8,367 nt of DNA from CAZSGN01 sp964606415 (lineage in GTDB: Bacteria > Bacteroidota > Bacteroidia > Bacteroidales > JBBRXJ01). Positions 1-6,644 of this stretch are shown piece by piece; position 1 is the first letter of the stretch; each line of letters opens with the position of its first letter. The stretch lies in assembly GCA_964606415.1 (NCBI GenBank), contig CAZSGN010000118.1, forward strand, positions 1 through 8,367, read 5' to 3'. The translations under genes were made by a program, and so were the position numbers. A model generated the notes under the pieces. The model worked only from the letters and a program-made list of their open reading frames with translations. It was not told the origin of the DNA and did not search any database.

Positions 1-75
1 TTTTGTCTTAAATCAATTATTTCCCATTTTATAAGCCTTATGGTGAGGGTTTCATGGGAATATGTTTCTTATGGG

Positions 76-97
76 TAAAAACAACGGGATGTTTTTA
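76..97 (-). terminator. AT-rich hairpin just after the ROK kinase stop, possible terminator
   Basis: A perfect 8-bp inverted repeat (TAAAAACA at 76-83, TGTTTTTA at 90-97) with a 6-nt loop directly abuts the stop codon of the minus-strand kinase (98-100). Read on the minus strand, the 3' arm is T-rich, as in an intrinsic terminator, but the stem is weak in GC and no separate U tract follows. A second, looser inverted repeat (TTCCCAT 21-27 / ATGGGAA 54-60, enclosing ATAAG/CTTAT at 31-41) lies further downstream. Termination is an inference. Nothing else is visible in 1-97. Confidence 0.35.
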
Positions 98-1072
98 TCA
101 GCCAGGTATTTCTCCCATTTCTTTCCATATTAATGCTGATGCTCCAAGAATGGCTCCATGACTTTCGTTGATTTCAGAAGGCAGAATGTCTACTTTATTT
201 TTAAATACAGGCATGACATTTGCTTCAAAGTGTTTTTTAGTTGGGTTGAATAAAAAATCTCCTGCATTGGTTAATCCTCCAAAAAGGAATATAGCCTTGG
301 GACTAGTGAAAGCAACGAAATCGGCGATAGCCTGGCCAAAAATCCGTCCTGTATATTCAAACGCCTCGAGGGCGATATTATCTCCTTTCTCTGCTGCTTC
401 ACTGACATTTTTGGCAGTGAGGTCATTAAAGGGGATGCCGCGAAGCCTGCTTGGCTCAAGGGTATCCGAGAGCAACTTGTAAACAGTTCTTTTAAGGCCT
501 GTCGCACTGACGTATGTCTCGAGACATCCACGGCGGCTGCATCCGCATTCCCTTCCATTTAGTTTGACCCTTACGTGCCCCAATTCACCTGCAAAACCAT
601 CATGACCATAAATAAGATCACCATTTACAATGATCCCACTTCCCAGGCCGGTGCCGAGCGTTAGTACAATGAAATTGTCCATGTCTTTCGCACCGCCGTA
701 GACCATTTCACCAATGGCTGCGGCATTTGCATCGTTGGTTAATACAACAGGCACATCAAAGTGTTTTTTGAATAGCGCTGTCAGCGGCACTAAGTTTTTC
801 CATGGCAGGTTAGGCGCAAATTCAATGGTGCCTTTGTAATAGTTCCCATTGGGAGCCCCAATACCAATACCTGTAAGAGGAGTGTCTTCTTCAAGGTTAT
901 CAAGGGCTTTTTTTGCTTTTTGACTCAAAACCTCTACGAATTCTGCAGGATCATTATATCCAGCAGTACTTAGGATATTACTGAATAAAACCTGCCCATC
1001 CTGGTCAACAATTCCGTATTTACTGTTTGTCCCTCCTATATCAATACCAATGCTTACTTTTCTTTTTGACAT
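98..1072 (-). CDS. ROK-family sugar kinase (glucokinase-like)
   Basis: Predicted cytosolic ATP-dependent kinase that phosphorylates a hexose or amino-hexose. The 324-residue length is normal for a full single-domain ROK kinase. Visible motifs: N-terminal phosphate-binding DIGGTN (11-16), TNDAN (112-116) with D114 as the expected catalytic base, the glycine-rich LTLGTGLGSGI (138-148), GELGH (162-166), and a zinc site made of H166 with C176, C178 and C183 (CGCSRRGCLE). A C-terminal ESHGAILGA (303-311) also fits the family. There is no N-terminal helix-turn-helix, so it is a kinase and not a ROK repressor. The ATG at 1072 lies 25 nt after the stop of the upstream MFS transporter gene, so the two are probably co-transcribed. 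The partner suggests the substrate is the sugar imported by that transporter. Glucose, fructose, mannose, N-acetylglucosamine and N-acetylmannosamine cannot be told apart from sequence alone. Confidence 0.93.
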   Translation of the reverse strand: MSKRKVSIGIDIGGTNSKYGIVDQDGQVLFSNILSTAGYNDPAEFVEVLSQKAKKALDNLEEDTPLTGIGIGAPNGNYYKGTIEFAPNLPWKNLVPLTALFKKHFDVPVVLTNDANAAAIGEMVYGGAKDMDNFIVLTLGTGLGSGIIVNGDLIYGHDGFAGELGHVRVKLNGRECGCSRRGCLETYVSATGLKRTVYKLLSDTLEPSRLRGIPFNDLTAKNVSEAAEKGDNIALEAFEYTGRIFGQAIADFVAFTSPKAIFLFGGLTNAGDFLFNPTKKHFEANVMPVFKNKVDILPSEINESHGAILGASALIWKEMGEIPG

Positions 1073-1097
1073 AACGTTTACTTTTTATTGTTGAAGA

Positions 1098-2276
1098 TTA
1101 AGCGTCTTTGATGCTTAAATGAATAATAGAAACAATGGTTAGATAAATGACTGCAGCCAGCGGCACCAAAAATCCTAAAAGAACCGACGTTTGATCGGCA
1201 ACAAAACCCATTAATGGGGGAATAAATGCTCCGCCAACAATGGCAGTAACCATTAAGCCGGAAAGTTCATTGGCTCGTTCAGGCATTCGGTCAACGGCAA
1301 TCGAGAAAACAAGAGGAAAAATGTTTGCAAACCCGAAACCAATAATGAGCGCACTAATGATCCCAATTGTGACATCACCAATAAACAAACCAAGTATACC
1401 CACGATGGATAAGAAACAGGTGGTGACAAAGAATTTTACTGGTTTCACCCAGTTTAGAATCACAGCTCCTAAGAAACGCCCGATCATTAGGGAAAGAAAG
1501 AAAAATCCGCTACTGGCAATGCCTTTTTCTTTAATGTTGATACCAAACTGATCTTCAAAATAGATAGGTAAGCCTGAACTCATGCATACTTCTATGCCCA
1601 CGTAGAAAAATATGGATAAAACCATCATCAGGACATAACGGTTTTTTAAAAGGGTAAAGGCGCTTTTGAATGTTGCTTTTTCCTCTTTAACTTCCTGACT
1701 TTCGTGAACTTTCATTGAGGATACAGAAATTGCTGTGATAGCAATAATTACAACGAATACGGGAAATACAAGCTGATTCCAGGGAATGCCAAGCCAGGAA
1801 ACGGCGACAATGGTAAGCGCTGGTGCGGCCAGTGAACCAATGGCTTTTACGAATTGTGCAAGGGAGAGGTTTCTTGAATATCTCCCTGGTTGTGATACGT
1901 CACGCATGATGGGGTTACCTGCAACCTGGAGAATGGCATTTCCCGCTCCAAGCATTAACACCATTAATAAGAATAGCGGGTAGGATATGAGTCCGAACAT
2001 AGGGACAATCAAACCCACGCCGGCTATAGTTAAACCGATGATCAGAATTGTTTTTTTCCCTTTTTTGTCCTGAAAAATACCCATGGGAATGGATAGTAAA
2101 CCAAACATAATAAAACCCATGAAGGGGATTAATTGCGCAATGGTATTTGAAAGATTGAATTCTTCCTTGGCCAGTCCGACGAAGGGGCCTACTGCATCGC
2201 CGAAGCCCATGCACATGAATGCAAATAAAATGGTGACGACCTTCGGGTTCATGAATGATTTTGATTGATTGTTCAT
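1098..2276 (-). CDS. MFS sugar transporter, FucP/glucose-galactose-like
   Basis: Predicted inner-membrane sugar:proton symporter of the major facilitator superfamily, 392 residues from the chosen ATG. About 12 hydrophobic segments are visible, in two halves of six split by a hydrophilic loop near residues 189-205 (ESQEVKEEK). The loop after TM2 carries an MFS motif A (GIFQDKKGKK, 66-75). The QVAGNPIMRD stretch (117-126) recalls the Q-x-A-x-NP motif of FucP-like sugar permeases, and RFLGAVIL (267-274) lies in the second half. The frame is open up to a GTG at 2333, but ATG 2276 is preferred: a promoter-like box at 2306-2313 would start transcription after 2333, and the extra 19 residues are not transporter-like. 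The ROK kinase gene follows 25 nt downstream, giving an uptake-plus-phosphorylation pair with no regulator or hydrolase in view. The transported sugar is not known. Confidence 0.9.
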   Translation of the reverse strand: MNNQSKSFMNPKVVTILFAFMCMGFGDAVGPFVGLAKEEFNLSNTIAQLIPFMGFIMFGLLSIPMGIFQDKKGKKTILIIGLTIAGVGLIVPMFGLISYPLFLLMVLMLGAGNAILQVAGNPIMRDVSQPGRYSRNLSLAQFVKAIGSLAAPALTIVAVSWLGIPWNQLVFPVFVVIIAITAISVSSMKVHESQEVKEEKATFKSAFTLLKNRYVLMMVLSIFFYVGIEVCMSSGLPIYFEDQFGINIKEKGIASSGFFFLSLMIGRFLGAVILNWVKPVKFFVTTCFLSIVGILGLFIGDVTIGIISALIIGFGFANIFPLVFSIAVDRMPERANELSGLMVTAIVGGAFIPPLMGFVADQTSVLLGFLVPLAAVIYLTIVSIIHLSIKDA

Positions 2277-2305
2277 TGATTTGTTTTTTTTGATTTCACA
2301 GCCAA

Positions 2306-2336
2306 TAAAGATAATTGATTTTTCACTTTGCACAAA
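2306..2336 (-). promoter_or_regulatory. Promoter-like boxes for the MFS-ROK operon
   Basis: On the minus strand TTTG (plus 2333-2336) is followed after 19 nt by TATCTTTA (plus 2306-2313), matching the Bacteroidota -33 TTTG and -7 TAnnTTTG consensus at 7 of 8 positions for the latter apart from the free bases. Transcription would begin near 2299-2300, giving a leader of about 22 nt to the ATG at 2276. The position fits the gene start well, but in AT-rich DNA such matches also occur by chance. Confidence 0.4.
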
Positions 2337-2346
2337 TAATTATTTG
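2333..2346. repeat. Perfect 14-bp palindrome in the divergent promoter region
   Basis: CAAATAATTATTTG equals its own reverse complement. It lies in the 108-nt gap between the divergent MFS-ROK operon and the glycosyltransferase gene and overlaps the proposed -33 box of the operon. It could be an operator for a dimeric regulator. The lack of any GC beyond its ends makes a chance AT palindrome a real alternative. Confidence 0.35.
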
Positions 2347-2347
2347 C

Positions 2348-2355
2348 TACCTTTA
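2348..2355 (+). promoter_or_regulatory. Possible -7 box for the glycosyltransferase gene
   Basis: TACCTTTA resembles TAnnTTTG with one mismatch and lies 37 nt before the ATG at 2385. A TTTG at 2327-2330 lies 17 nt upstream, slightly closer than expected for a -33 box. This is the best plus-strand candidate in the gap, but it is weak. Confidence 0.25.
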
Positions 2356-2384
2356 AATGCTTAATCTTTTGAATATAGTTATTT

Positions 2385-3497
2385 ATGATTATTGCAATCC
2401 TTGGCACAAGAGGGATTCCAAATCGTCATGGGGGGTTTGAGCAACTGGCTGAGAAACTTGCTTATTTTTTAGCCGGGCAAGGGCATTATGTTATTGTTTA
2501 TAACCAACAAAAGGAAATGCCTCTTATGCACCCCAATATAATGATAAGAAAAATATTTCCTTTTACATTATTTAAGGGTGGAATGGTTACATGGTTATTT
2601 GATTTCTTTTGTCTTATTGATGTTTATTGGAGAAAAGTGGATATTATTCTTGAATGTGGGTATACTTTCACGCCTTTTCTTTTTTTCTTCCCGCGTGTTT
2701 TGCGGGAAAAGTTAGTTGTTATGACGGATGGGCTAGAATGGAAGCGCAAAAAATGGAAAACCCCGGTAAAGATTTTGATCAAATGGTCTGAAAAACTGGC
2801 AGCCAAGAAAATGAAGTACCTGGTTAGCGATCATATGTTGATTAGTAATTACTGGAAGGAATATCGAAATAGAGAAACCAAACTTCTTGGTTATGGGGCT
2901 GATGTCCCGGATTCTTTTTCTTATGATTACCTGAAAATATTGAACCTGGAGCCGGATCACTATTATTTGGCTATTAGCCGGGTTGTTCCGGAGAATCATT
3001 TGGAATGGCTTTTGAAAGTTTTTGAAAATCGTTCAGAAAAGTTTGTTTTAGTGGCTAATTTTAGTCATTCAAGGAGGGGAAGGAAAATTTTAGCCAGCTA
3101 TGATGGACATCCCGTTATACAATTGATCGATCAACTTTATGATACCGTTAAATTAAACACGCTGCGCCATCACTGCCGGGCTTATTTTCACGGGCACAGT
3201 AGTGGAGGAACGAATCCTTCCCTGCTGGAGGCTATGGCATGTCAGGCTTTGATTATTGCCCACAAGAATGTTTTTAATCAATATATTCTTGGCAAAGATG
3301 CGCTTTTTTTTCAGGATATTAATGAGATACATGCTGCTGTTGAGTCTATTGAGAAGAATGCTGTTGATAAAAAGAATATGAGACAGAATAACCTTTTGAA
3401 GGTACAAAAGTATTATTCATGGGAGCATGTTTTGAGTGAATATGAATCTTACTTTAAATTGGTGAGGCCAGGAAGAGAAACAGCATCATCTTCTTAG
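2385..3497 (+). CDS. DUF1972-type glycosyltransferase (GT4-like)
   Basis: Predicted cytosolic, possibly membrane-associated glycosyltransferase that moves a sugar (rhamnose-type in some relatives) from a nucleotide donor to a cell-surface glycan or lipid-linked acceptor. The 370-residue GT-B layout is complete. The N-terminal DUF1972 signature GTRGIPNRHGGFE (7-19) leads, then DGLEWKR (115-121) at the end of the N-terminal domain. ISRVVPENHLEW (197-208) opens the C-terminal domain, and GGTNPSLLEAMAC (274-286) is the donor-binding segment with the conserved glutamate. The first ATG gives a start right at the Rossmann strand, so it is preferred. No Shine-Dalgarno is seen, as is common in this phylum. 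Its neighbours are not polysaccharide genes, so no pathway can be assigned: the gene is divergent from a sugar-uptake operon and 182 nt ahead of a membrane protein. The family call is firm. Donor and acceptor are unknown. Confidence 0.9.
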   Translation: MIIAILGTRGIPNRHGGFEQLAEKLAYFLAGQGHYVIVYNQQKEMPLMHPNIMIRKIFPFTLFKGGMVTWLFDFFCLIDVYWRKVDIILECGYTFTPFLFFFPRVLREKLVVMTDGLEWKRKKWKTPVKILIKWSEKLAAKKMKYLVSDHMLISNYWKEYRNRETKLLGYGADVPDSFSYDYLKILNLEPDHYYLAISRVVPENHLEWLLKVFENRSEKFVLVANFSHSRRGRKILASYDGHPVIQLIDQLYDTVKLNTLRHHCRAYFHGHSSGGTNPSLLEAMACQALIIAHKNVFNQYILGKDALFFQDINEIHAAVESIEKNAVDKKNMRQNNLLKVQKYYSWEHVLSEYESYFKLVRPGRETASSS

Positions 3498-3604
3498 TCG
3501 GGGTTATACCTGAGTAAAGCATTATTTTGTTTCACTCATAACGCTCAACTTAGGGAAAAACCAAACAATTGATTATTTTTATGATGTTGAAAGCCGTGGA
3601 ATAT

Positions 3605-3612
3605 TATTTTTG
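3605..3612 (+). promoter_or_regulatory. Consensus -7 box ahead of the AI-2E family gene
   Basis: TATTTTTG matches the Bacteroidota -7 consensus TAnnTTTG exactly and lies 67 nt before the preferred ATG at 3680. No good TTTG sits at the usual distance upstream; the nearest is GTTG at 3586-3589 with 15 nt spacing. Transcription would begin near 3619, which lies 5' of the alternative TTG start at 3629. The rest of the 3498-3679 gap holds no gene. Confidence 0.35.
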
Positions 3613-3679
3613 GGATTGAAGAATTTTATTGCATAATATTAAGATTATTTATGTTGTTTATTTCATTTTTTATTTGATC

Positions 3680-4783
3680 ATGAAGAATATCGGGAAATAT
3701 ATTTTAATTATTGCCATTATTGGACTTCTATATGTGATTTTCCGGTATTTTGGTCATATTGTTTTTTATATTTTGATTTCTTATATCCTTTCTCTTGTGG
3801 GACATCCTTTGGTTGCCGGCCTGGGGAAAATTCATATTAAAAACTACTATTTGCCAAGGGCATTGAGGGCTGCTATTACATTGATAATCGTATGGGGAGG
3901 CATATTTTTGTTTTTCAGGGTATTTATTCCTTTAATAGCCTATCAGGCTAACGAGATAGCCGAACTGGATGTTTCAACGGTTGCTGAAGCACTTAAAGAT
4001 CCTTTACATCGCGTAGAGCTGTTTATTAAAAAGATGAACCTGGTCGAAGACGCCTCTTTTTCGCTGGAGCATTATATTTCCAATAAAGTTATTGCTCTTT
4101 TGAATACCAGTTTTTTCACTGATTTTTTTAGTTCCTTAATTAATTTTTTTGGTAATCTTTTTCTTGCTTTTCTTTCAATATCATTTATTACTTTTTTCTT
4201 TCTTAAAGATGATGAATTATTTGCAGAATCATTATTGCTATTGGTTCCTGATCAATATAATGATCAGGTGAAGAGCATCTTATTCAGGACTAAGCGGTTG
4301 TTGTCCCGTTATTTTATTGGTATTTGCGGGCAGGTAACAAGTATCATTATATTGATAACCCTTGGATTGAACATTGTAGGCATTGGGTTTAATCAGAGTC
4401 TGGTCATTGCGCTTTTTGTTGGAATCATGAATGTGATTCCTTATATTGGTCCTCTGATCGGAGCCTTTTTAGGCCTGTTGGTTGGTGCGGTCACTCATAT
4501 GCATGTAGATTTTACAAGCGAATTGTTGCCAATGCTCTTTTATATGGCCATTGTTTTTGGAAGTGTACAGGTTATTGATAATATACTTTTTCAGCCGCTC
4601 ATTTATTCAAGCAGTGTGATGGCTCATCCGCTTGAGATTTTTTTGGTTATATTAGTTGCAGCAAGTATTGGTGGTGTGGTAGGGATGATTCTTGCTGTTC
4701 CTGTATATACCATAGCCAGGGTTATCGCGAAAGAATTTTTTAGTAATTTTAAAGTTGTGCAAAAATTAACAATGAAGATTTAA
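3680..4783 (+). CDS. AI-2E/PerM-family (DUF20) membrane protein
   Basis: Predicted polytopic inner-membrane protein of 367 residues. The family includes E. coli TqsA and PerM, and some members are Na+(Li+)/H+ antiporters, so transport of a small solute or ion is likely but the substrate is not assignable. The expected pattern is present: two N-terminal hydrophobic segments (7-40), a third (63-86), a hydrophilic middle part (90-135), then a C-terminal membrane block. Family motifs are SFITFFFLKDDE (168-179), NVIPYIGPLIGAFLG (251-265), QVIDNILFQPLIYSS (297-311), HPLEIF (316-321) and GGVVGMILAVPVYTIAR (331-347). The frame extends back to a TTG at 3629, but ATG 3680 places the first membrane segment at the usual distance. 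The TAA stop at 4781-4783 overlaps the ATG of the next gene by one base, so the two are translationally coupled. Confidence 0.9.
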   Translation: MKNIGKYILIIAIIGLLYVIFRYFGHIVFYILISYILSLVGHPLVAGLGKIHIKNYYLPRALRAAITLIIVWGGIFLFFRVFIPLIAYQANEIAELDVSTVAEALKDPLHRVELFIKKMNLVEDASFSLEHYISNKVIALLNTSFFTDFFSSLINFFGNLFLAFLSISFITFFFLKDDELFAESLLLLVPDQYNDQVKSILFRTKRLLSRYFIGICGQVTSIIILITLGLNIVGIGFNQSLVIALFVGIMNVIPYIGPLIGAFLGLLVGAVTHMHVDFTSELLPMLFYMAIVFGSVQVIDNILFQPLIYSSSVMAHPLEIFLVILVAASIGGVVGMILAVPVYTIARVIAKEFFSNFKVVQKLTMKI

Positions 4784-5400
4784 TGGATCATTTATCAAAA
4801 CGTATTCTTTTTTTATTGGTTATTTTTTCTTCCCTGCTACAAGCATATACACAAAGTGTTTGTGATAGTGTACAGGATTTTTACCTTAGTGATAGTCTTG
4901 CCCCTGGCTCTTTTGCGATTCGTGCAGGGGTGGATATTTCAGATACCGTTCCATTGTATTACAGGTGGCGTTTTAGTGATCAGCATACGTTTACTCCTGC
5001 AAGCAGGCAAAGCTGGACCGAACATACTTTCCCGGACACAGGCACCTACAATGTAGATCTTTGGGTTATGGCTCTTGATACAAGCTGCCAGGACACTTTA
5101 CCATCAAAAAGTGTTACTGTGCAGGATACTTTTTATGTGCCTAACGTATTTTCGCCTAATGGGGATGGGGTAAATGATTTTTGGATGGTTAAAGGAGATG
5201 GACGCACTGAACTTGAAGTAAAAATTTTTACTCCCGGCGGCACCATGATTTTTGAGCGTGTAGCACCTGTTGTTGTCTGGGATGGAAGGACAATGGGCGG
5301 AAAAGAATTAAAACCAGGTATTTATTATTATTTTGTCCGACCATTAAATACTTCTAAACCCGGGAAAGAACAAAACGGATTTCTTTATCTTTATAAATAG
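4783..5400 (+). CDS. Short secreted protein with PKD-like region and type B T9SS C-terminal domain
   Basis: Predicted exported protein of 205 residues. A signal peptide covers about residues 1-24 (basic start, hydrophobic 8-20, cleavage near AYTQ-S); C27 is not in a lipobox. Residues 57-113 have a PKD-like look (YRWRFSD, then HTFPDTGTYNVDLWV), with C27 and C102 as a possible disulfide pair. Residues 117-205 form a gliding-motility-associated C-terminal domain: VPNVFSPNGDGVNDFW (119-134), LEVKIFTPGG (144-153), WDGRTMGGKELKPGIYYYFV (166-185) and a normal end at NGFLYLYK. In Bacteroidota this domain directs export by the type IX system and attachment to, or release from, the cell surface. The ATG overlaps the stop of the AI-2E family gene (TAATG), so it likely depends on that gene for translation. 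The passenger part is too small to be an enzyme, and a binding or structural role is only a guess. Confidence 0.85.
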   Translation: MDHLSKRILFLLVIFSSLLQAYTQSVCDSVQDFYLSDSLAPGSFAIRAGVDISDTVPLYYRWRFSDQHTFTPASRQSWTEHTFPDTGTYNVDLWVMALDTSCQDTLPSKSVTVQDTFYVPNVFSPNGDGVNDFWMVKGDGRTELEVKIFTPGGTMIFERVAPVVVWDGRTMGGKELKPGIYYYFVRPLNTSKPGKEQNGFLYLYK

Positions 5401-5463
5401 ACCTTATGGTTTTATTTTTTGGGGGCTGACAAATATTTTGTTAAATAATTGTTCATCAGTAAA

Positions 5464-5736
5464 CTAGGCTTCTTTATTTTGACTTGTTTGTATTACATAT
5501 TGTGCTTTGTCTTCTATTGGTTTTGCTGTCACCTCAATGGTTTCCATATCATTTCCCTTAATTATCAATTTGTGACTAACGCTGGCTTGAGGCTTTAATC
5601 CTTCTTCCAGAAAAGACTGACTTGTTAAATCAGATAACCTGTTCAGGTGTTTTTTGATGGAAACCGAGTCTGCAGGTTGGTTATTGATCAGCCATTGCCC
5701 GTTTCTTTTATTTAGTGTAAAAGAACTGTCAGCTTC
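5464..5736 (-). pseudogene. Start-less fragment of a DUF4340-like protein
   Basis: The minus strand is open for 90 codons from just after an in-frame TGA (5737-5739) to TAG (5464-5466) but has no usable start. The product looks like real protein: ADSSFTLNKRNGQWLINNQ, then SVSIKKHLNRLSDL, and a tail with KLIIKGNDMETIEV. The run of 'tL.k..G.Wlin...ad...v...L..L' resembles a DUF4340 repeat, a family often found beside Gld-type ABC transporters. In another frame the minus strand reads TIVKNEK just before the junction, as if one base had been lost near 5733-5740; this is suggestive only. The fragment converges on the T9SS-domain gene, 63 nt away. Coding origin is likely; the family name is tentative. 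The N-terminal part is missing from the window. Confidence 0.5.
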
Positions 5737-5748
5737 TCATTTTTCACT

Positions 5749-5838
5749 ATGGTACTTGAAAAAATGTTTATAAAAGACGTATGGAAAGTTATTTTTTTCT
5801 TTGGCGGGATATTATTTATTTTATGCTGTATTTATTAA
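5749..5838 (+). CDS. Possible 29-residue single-span membrane peptide
   Basis: ATG to TAA encodes a peptide with a charged start (MVLEKMFIKDVWK) and a hydrophobic segment (VIFFFGGILFILCCIY). The shape is that of a tiny membrane protein, but T-rich DNA gives such stretches easily, and there is no ribosome binding site. It begins just beyond the end of the DUF4340-like fragment. I cannot assign a family. Confidence 0.15.
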   Translation: MVLEKMFIKDVWKVIFFFGGILFILCCIY

Positions 5839-5869
5839 AAATTATATTTTATTTTGCAATTTAATTAGA

Positions 5870-6003
5870 GTCTGTCAATAAACTCAAGTGTTTGGATCAT
5901 CATGTTCGATAACGAGGCTTGCGAAGTCCCAAAATGCGGAGTTTACTGGTGTAAATGAGCAATTTTGGGACAAGCATAACGAAGTTCGTAGACTTATGGA
6001 CGA
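5870..6003. repeat. Hairpin-forming dispersed repeat, copy 1 (upstream of the antiporter gene)
   Basis: This ~134-bp element recurs in the same orientation at 8026-8160. It has imperfect terminal inverted repeats (GTCAATAA at 5874-5881 against TTATGGAC at 5994-6001). The core is a perfect 10-bp stem, GTCCCAAAAT (5926-5935) with ATTTTGGGAC (5962-5971). Inside is TTTAC-TGGT-GTAAA (5942-5955), a 5-bp stem with a 4-nt loop. No protein is encoded. It resembles a small palindromic (REP/MITE-like) intergenic repeat. It ends 29 nt before the antiporter ATG. Confidence 0.8.
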
Positions 6004-6020
6004 ATACTAATTAACTATGA

Positions 6021-6030
6021 AGGATGTAGG
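6021..6030 (+). promoter_or_regulatory. Purine-rich ribosome binding site of the antiporter gene
   Basis: AGGATGTAGG lies directly before the ATG at 6033, with AGGA at 6021-6024 at a workable 8-nt distance. It supports ATG 6033, which also puts the first membrane segment at residues 5-24. It is one of the few Shine-Dalgarno-like sites in the window. Confidence 0.4.
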
Positions 6031-6032
6031 AT

Positions 6033-6590
6033 ATGGAGCTGACTATTCTTAAGGATATCGTTATTATTTTTGCATTATCCGTATTCGTGAATTTTGTGTT
6101 TACCAAAATGCGGATACCATCTGTGGTTGGTTATCTGTTGACAGGTGTTATTGCCGGCCCGCATCTTCTTGGTTTGGTTCAGGCACATCATGATATTGAG
6201 TTGCTGGCCGAAATAGGCGTTGTTCTTCTTCTTTTCACCATTGGGATGGAGTTTTCCCTAAAACATCTTTTGAAAATCCGGCGCATTGTTTTTTTTGGTG
6301 GCATGATCCAGGTTTTTCTTACTGCACTGGCTTTTTATGGAGTATCCCGGTTTTATGATCTGGATTGGCAGGCAGGTATTTTTATAGGATTCCTGGCAGG
6401 GTTAAGTAGTTCCGCGTTGGTGTTAAAGATCCTTCAGGAACGTTCTGATTTGTCATCCAATTACGGACGAACTGTTTTGGGGATTTTAATCTTTCAGGAT
6501 ATATTATTGGTACCCTTGTTACTATTCGCCAATTTGCTTGGGGATGACGGAGGGGATATCAGTTATGAGTTATTGGTGTTATTGGTATAG
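6033..6590 (+). CDS. N-terminal half of the interrupted antiporter (to the TAG)
   Basis: If the TAG is obeyed, this half gives a 185-residue protein with about six complete membrane segments (near 5-24, 30-48, 58-74, 86-104, 114-133, 146-168) plus the start of a seventh. It contains the FQDI (154-157) part of the ion site but lacks the second half of the exchanger and all of the soluble regulatory domains, so it should not transport by itself. Confidence 0.5.
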   Translation: MELTILKDIVIIFALSVFVNFVFTKMRIPSVVGYLLTGVIAGPHLLGLVQAHHDIELLAEIGVVLLLFTIGMEFSLKHLLKIRRIVFFGGMIQVFLTALAFYGVSRFYDLDWQAGIFIGFLAGLSSSALVLKILQERSDLSSNYGRTVLGILIFQDILLVPLLLFANLLGDDGGDISYELLVLLV

Positions 6591-6644
6591 ACGATCATTA
6601 TTATAGCCATTGTTTTTGTTGGTAATAAGTGGCTTTTACCCTGG

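Noticed and set aside
168..482. Plus-strand open frame opposite the ROK kinase
   Set aside because: Antisense shadow of a strongly supported gene; the translation has no protein-like motif.
2274..2333. GTG start at 2333 that would add 19 residues to the MFS transporter
   Set aside because: It lies upstream of the likely transcription start, the added sequence does not look like a transporter N-terminus, and ATG 2276 fits the promoter-like box and family length.
3629..3679. TTG start at 3629 for the AI-2E family protein
   Set aside because: The 17 added residues come from AT-rich DNA and would put an extra hydrophobic stretch before the first normal membrane segment; ATG 3680 is better.
3498..3679. 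Homology between the 3498-3560 gap and the right edge of the window (shared TATAACCCC and CAAGTTGAGC-like motifs)
   Set aside because: The shared motifs occur in a different order in the two places, so the stretches do not align as one element; only the end-like motif is kept as a weak finding.
5401..5463. Terminator between the T9SS-domain gene and the convergent DUF4340-like fragment
   Set aside because: Only an imperfect AT-rich pairing (around 5430-5442) is present, without a GC stem or clear T run.
6017..6052. Eleven-codon frame (MKDVGYGADYS) overlapping the antiporter start
   Set aside because: Its ATG and codons come from the purine-rich ribosome binding site region. It shows no leader-peptide features.
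6588..6590. Genome-wide recoding of UAG as an amino acid
   Set aside because: Two genes in the window (glycosyltransferase and T9SS-domain protein) end at TAG exactly where the families normally end.
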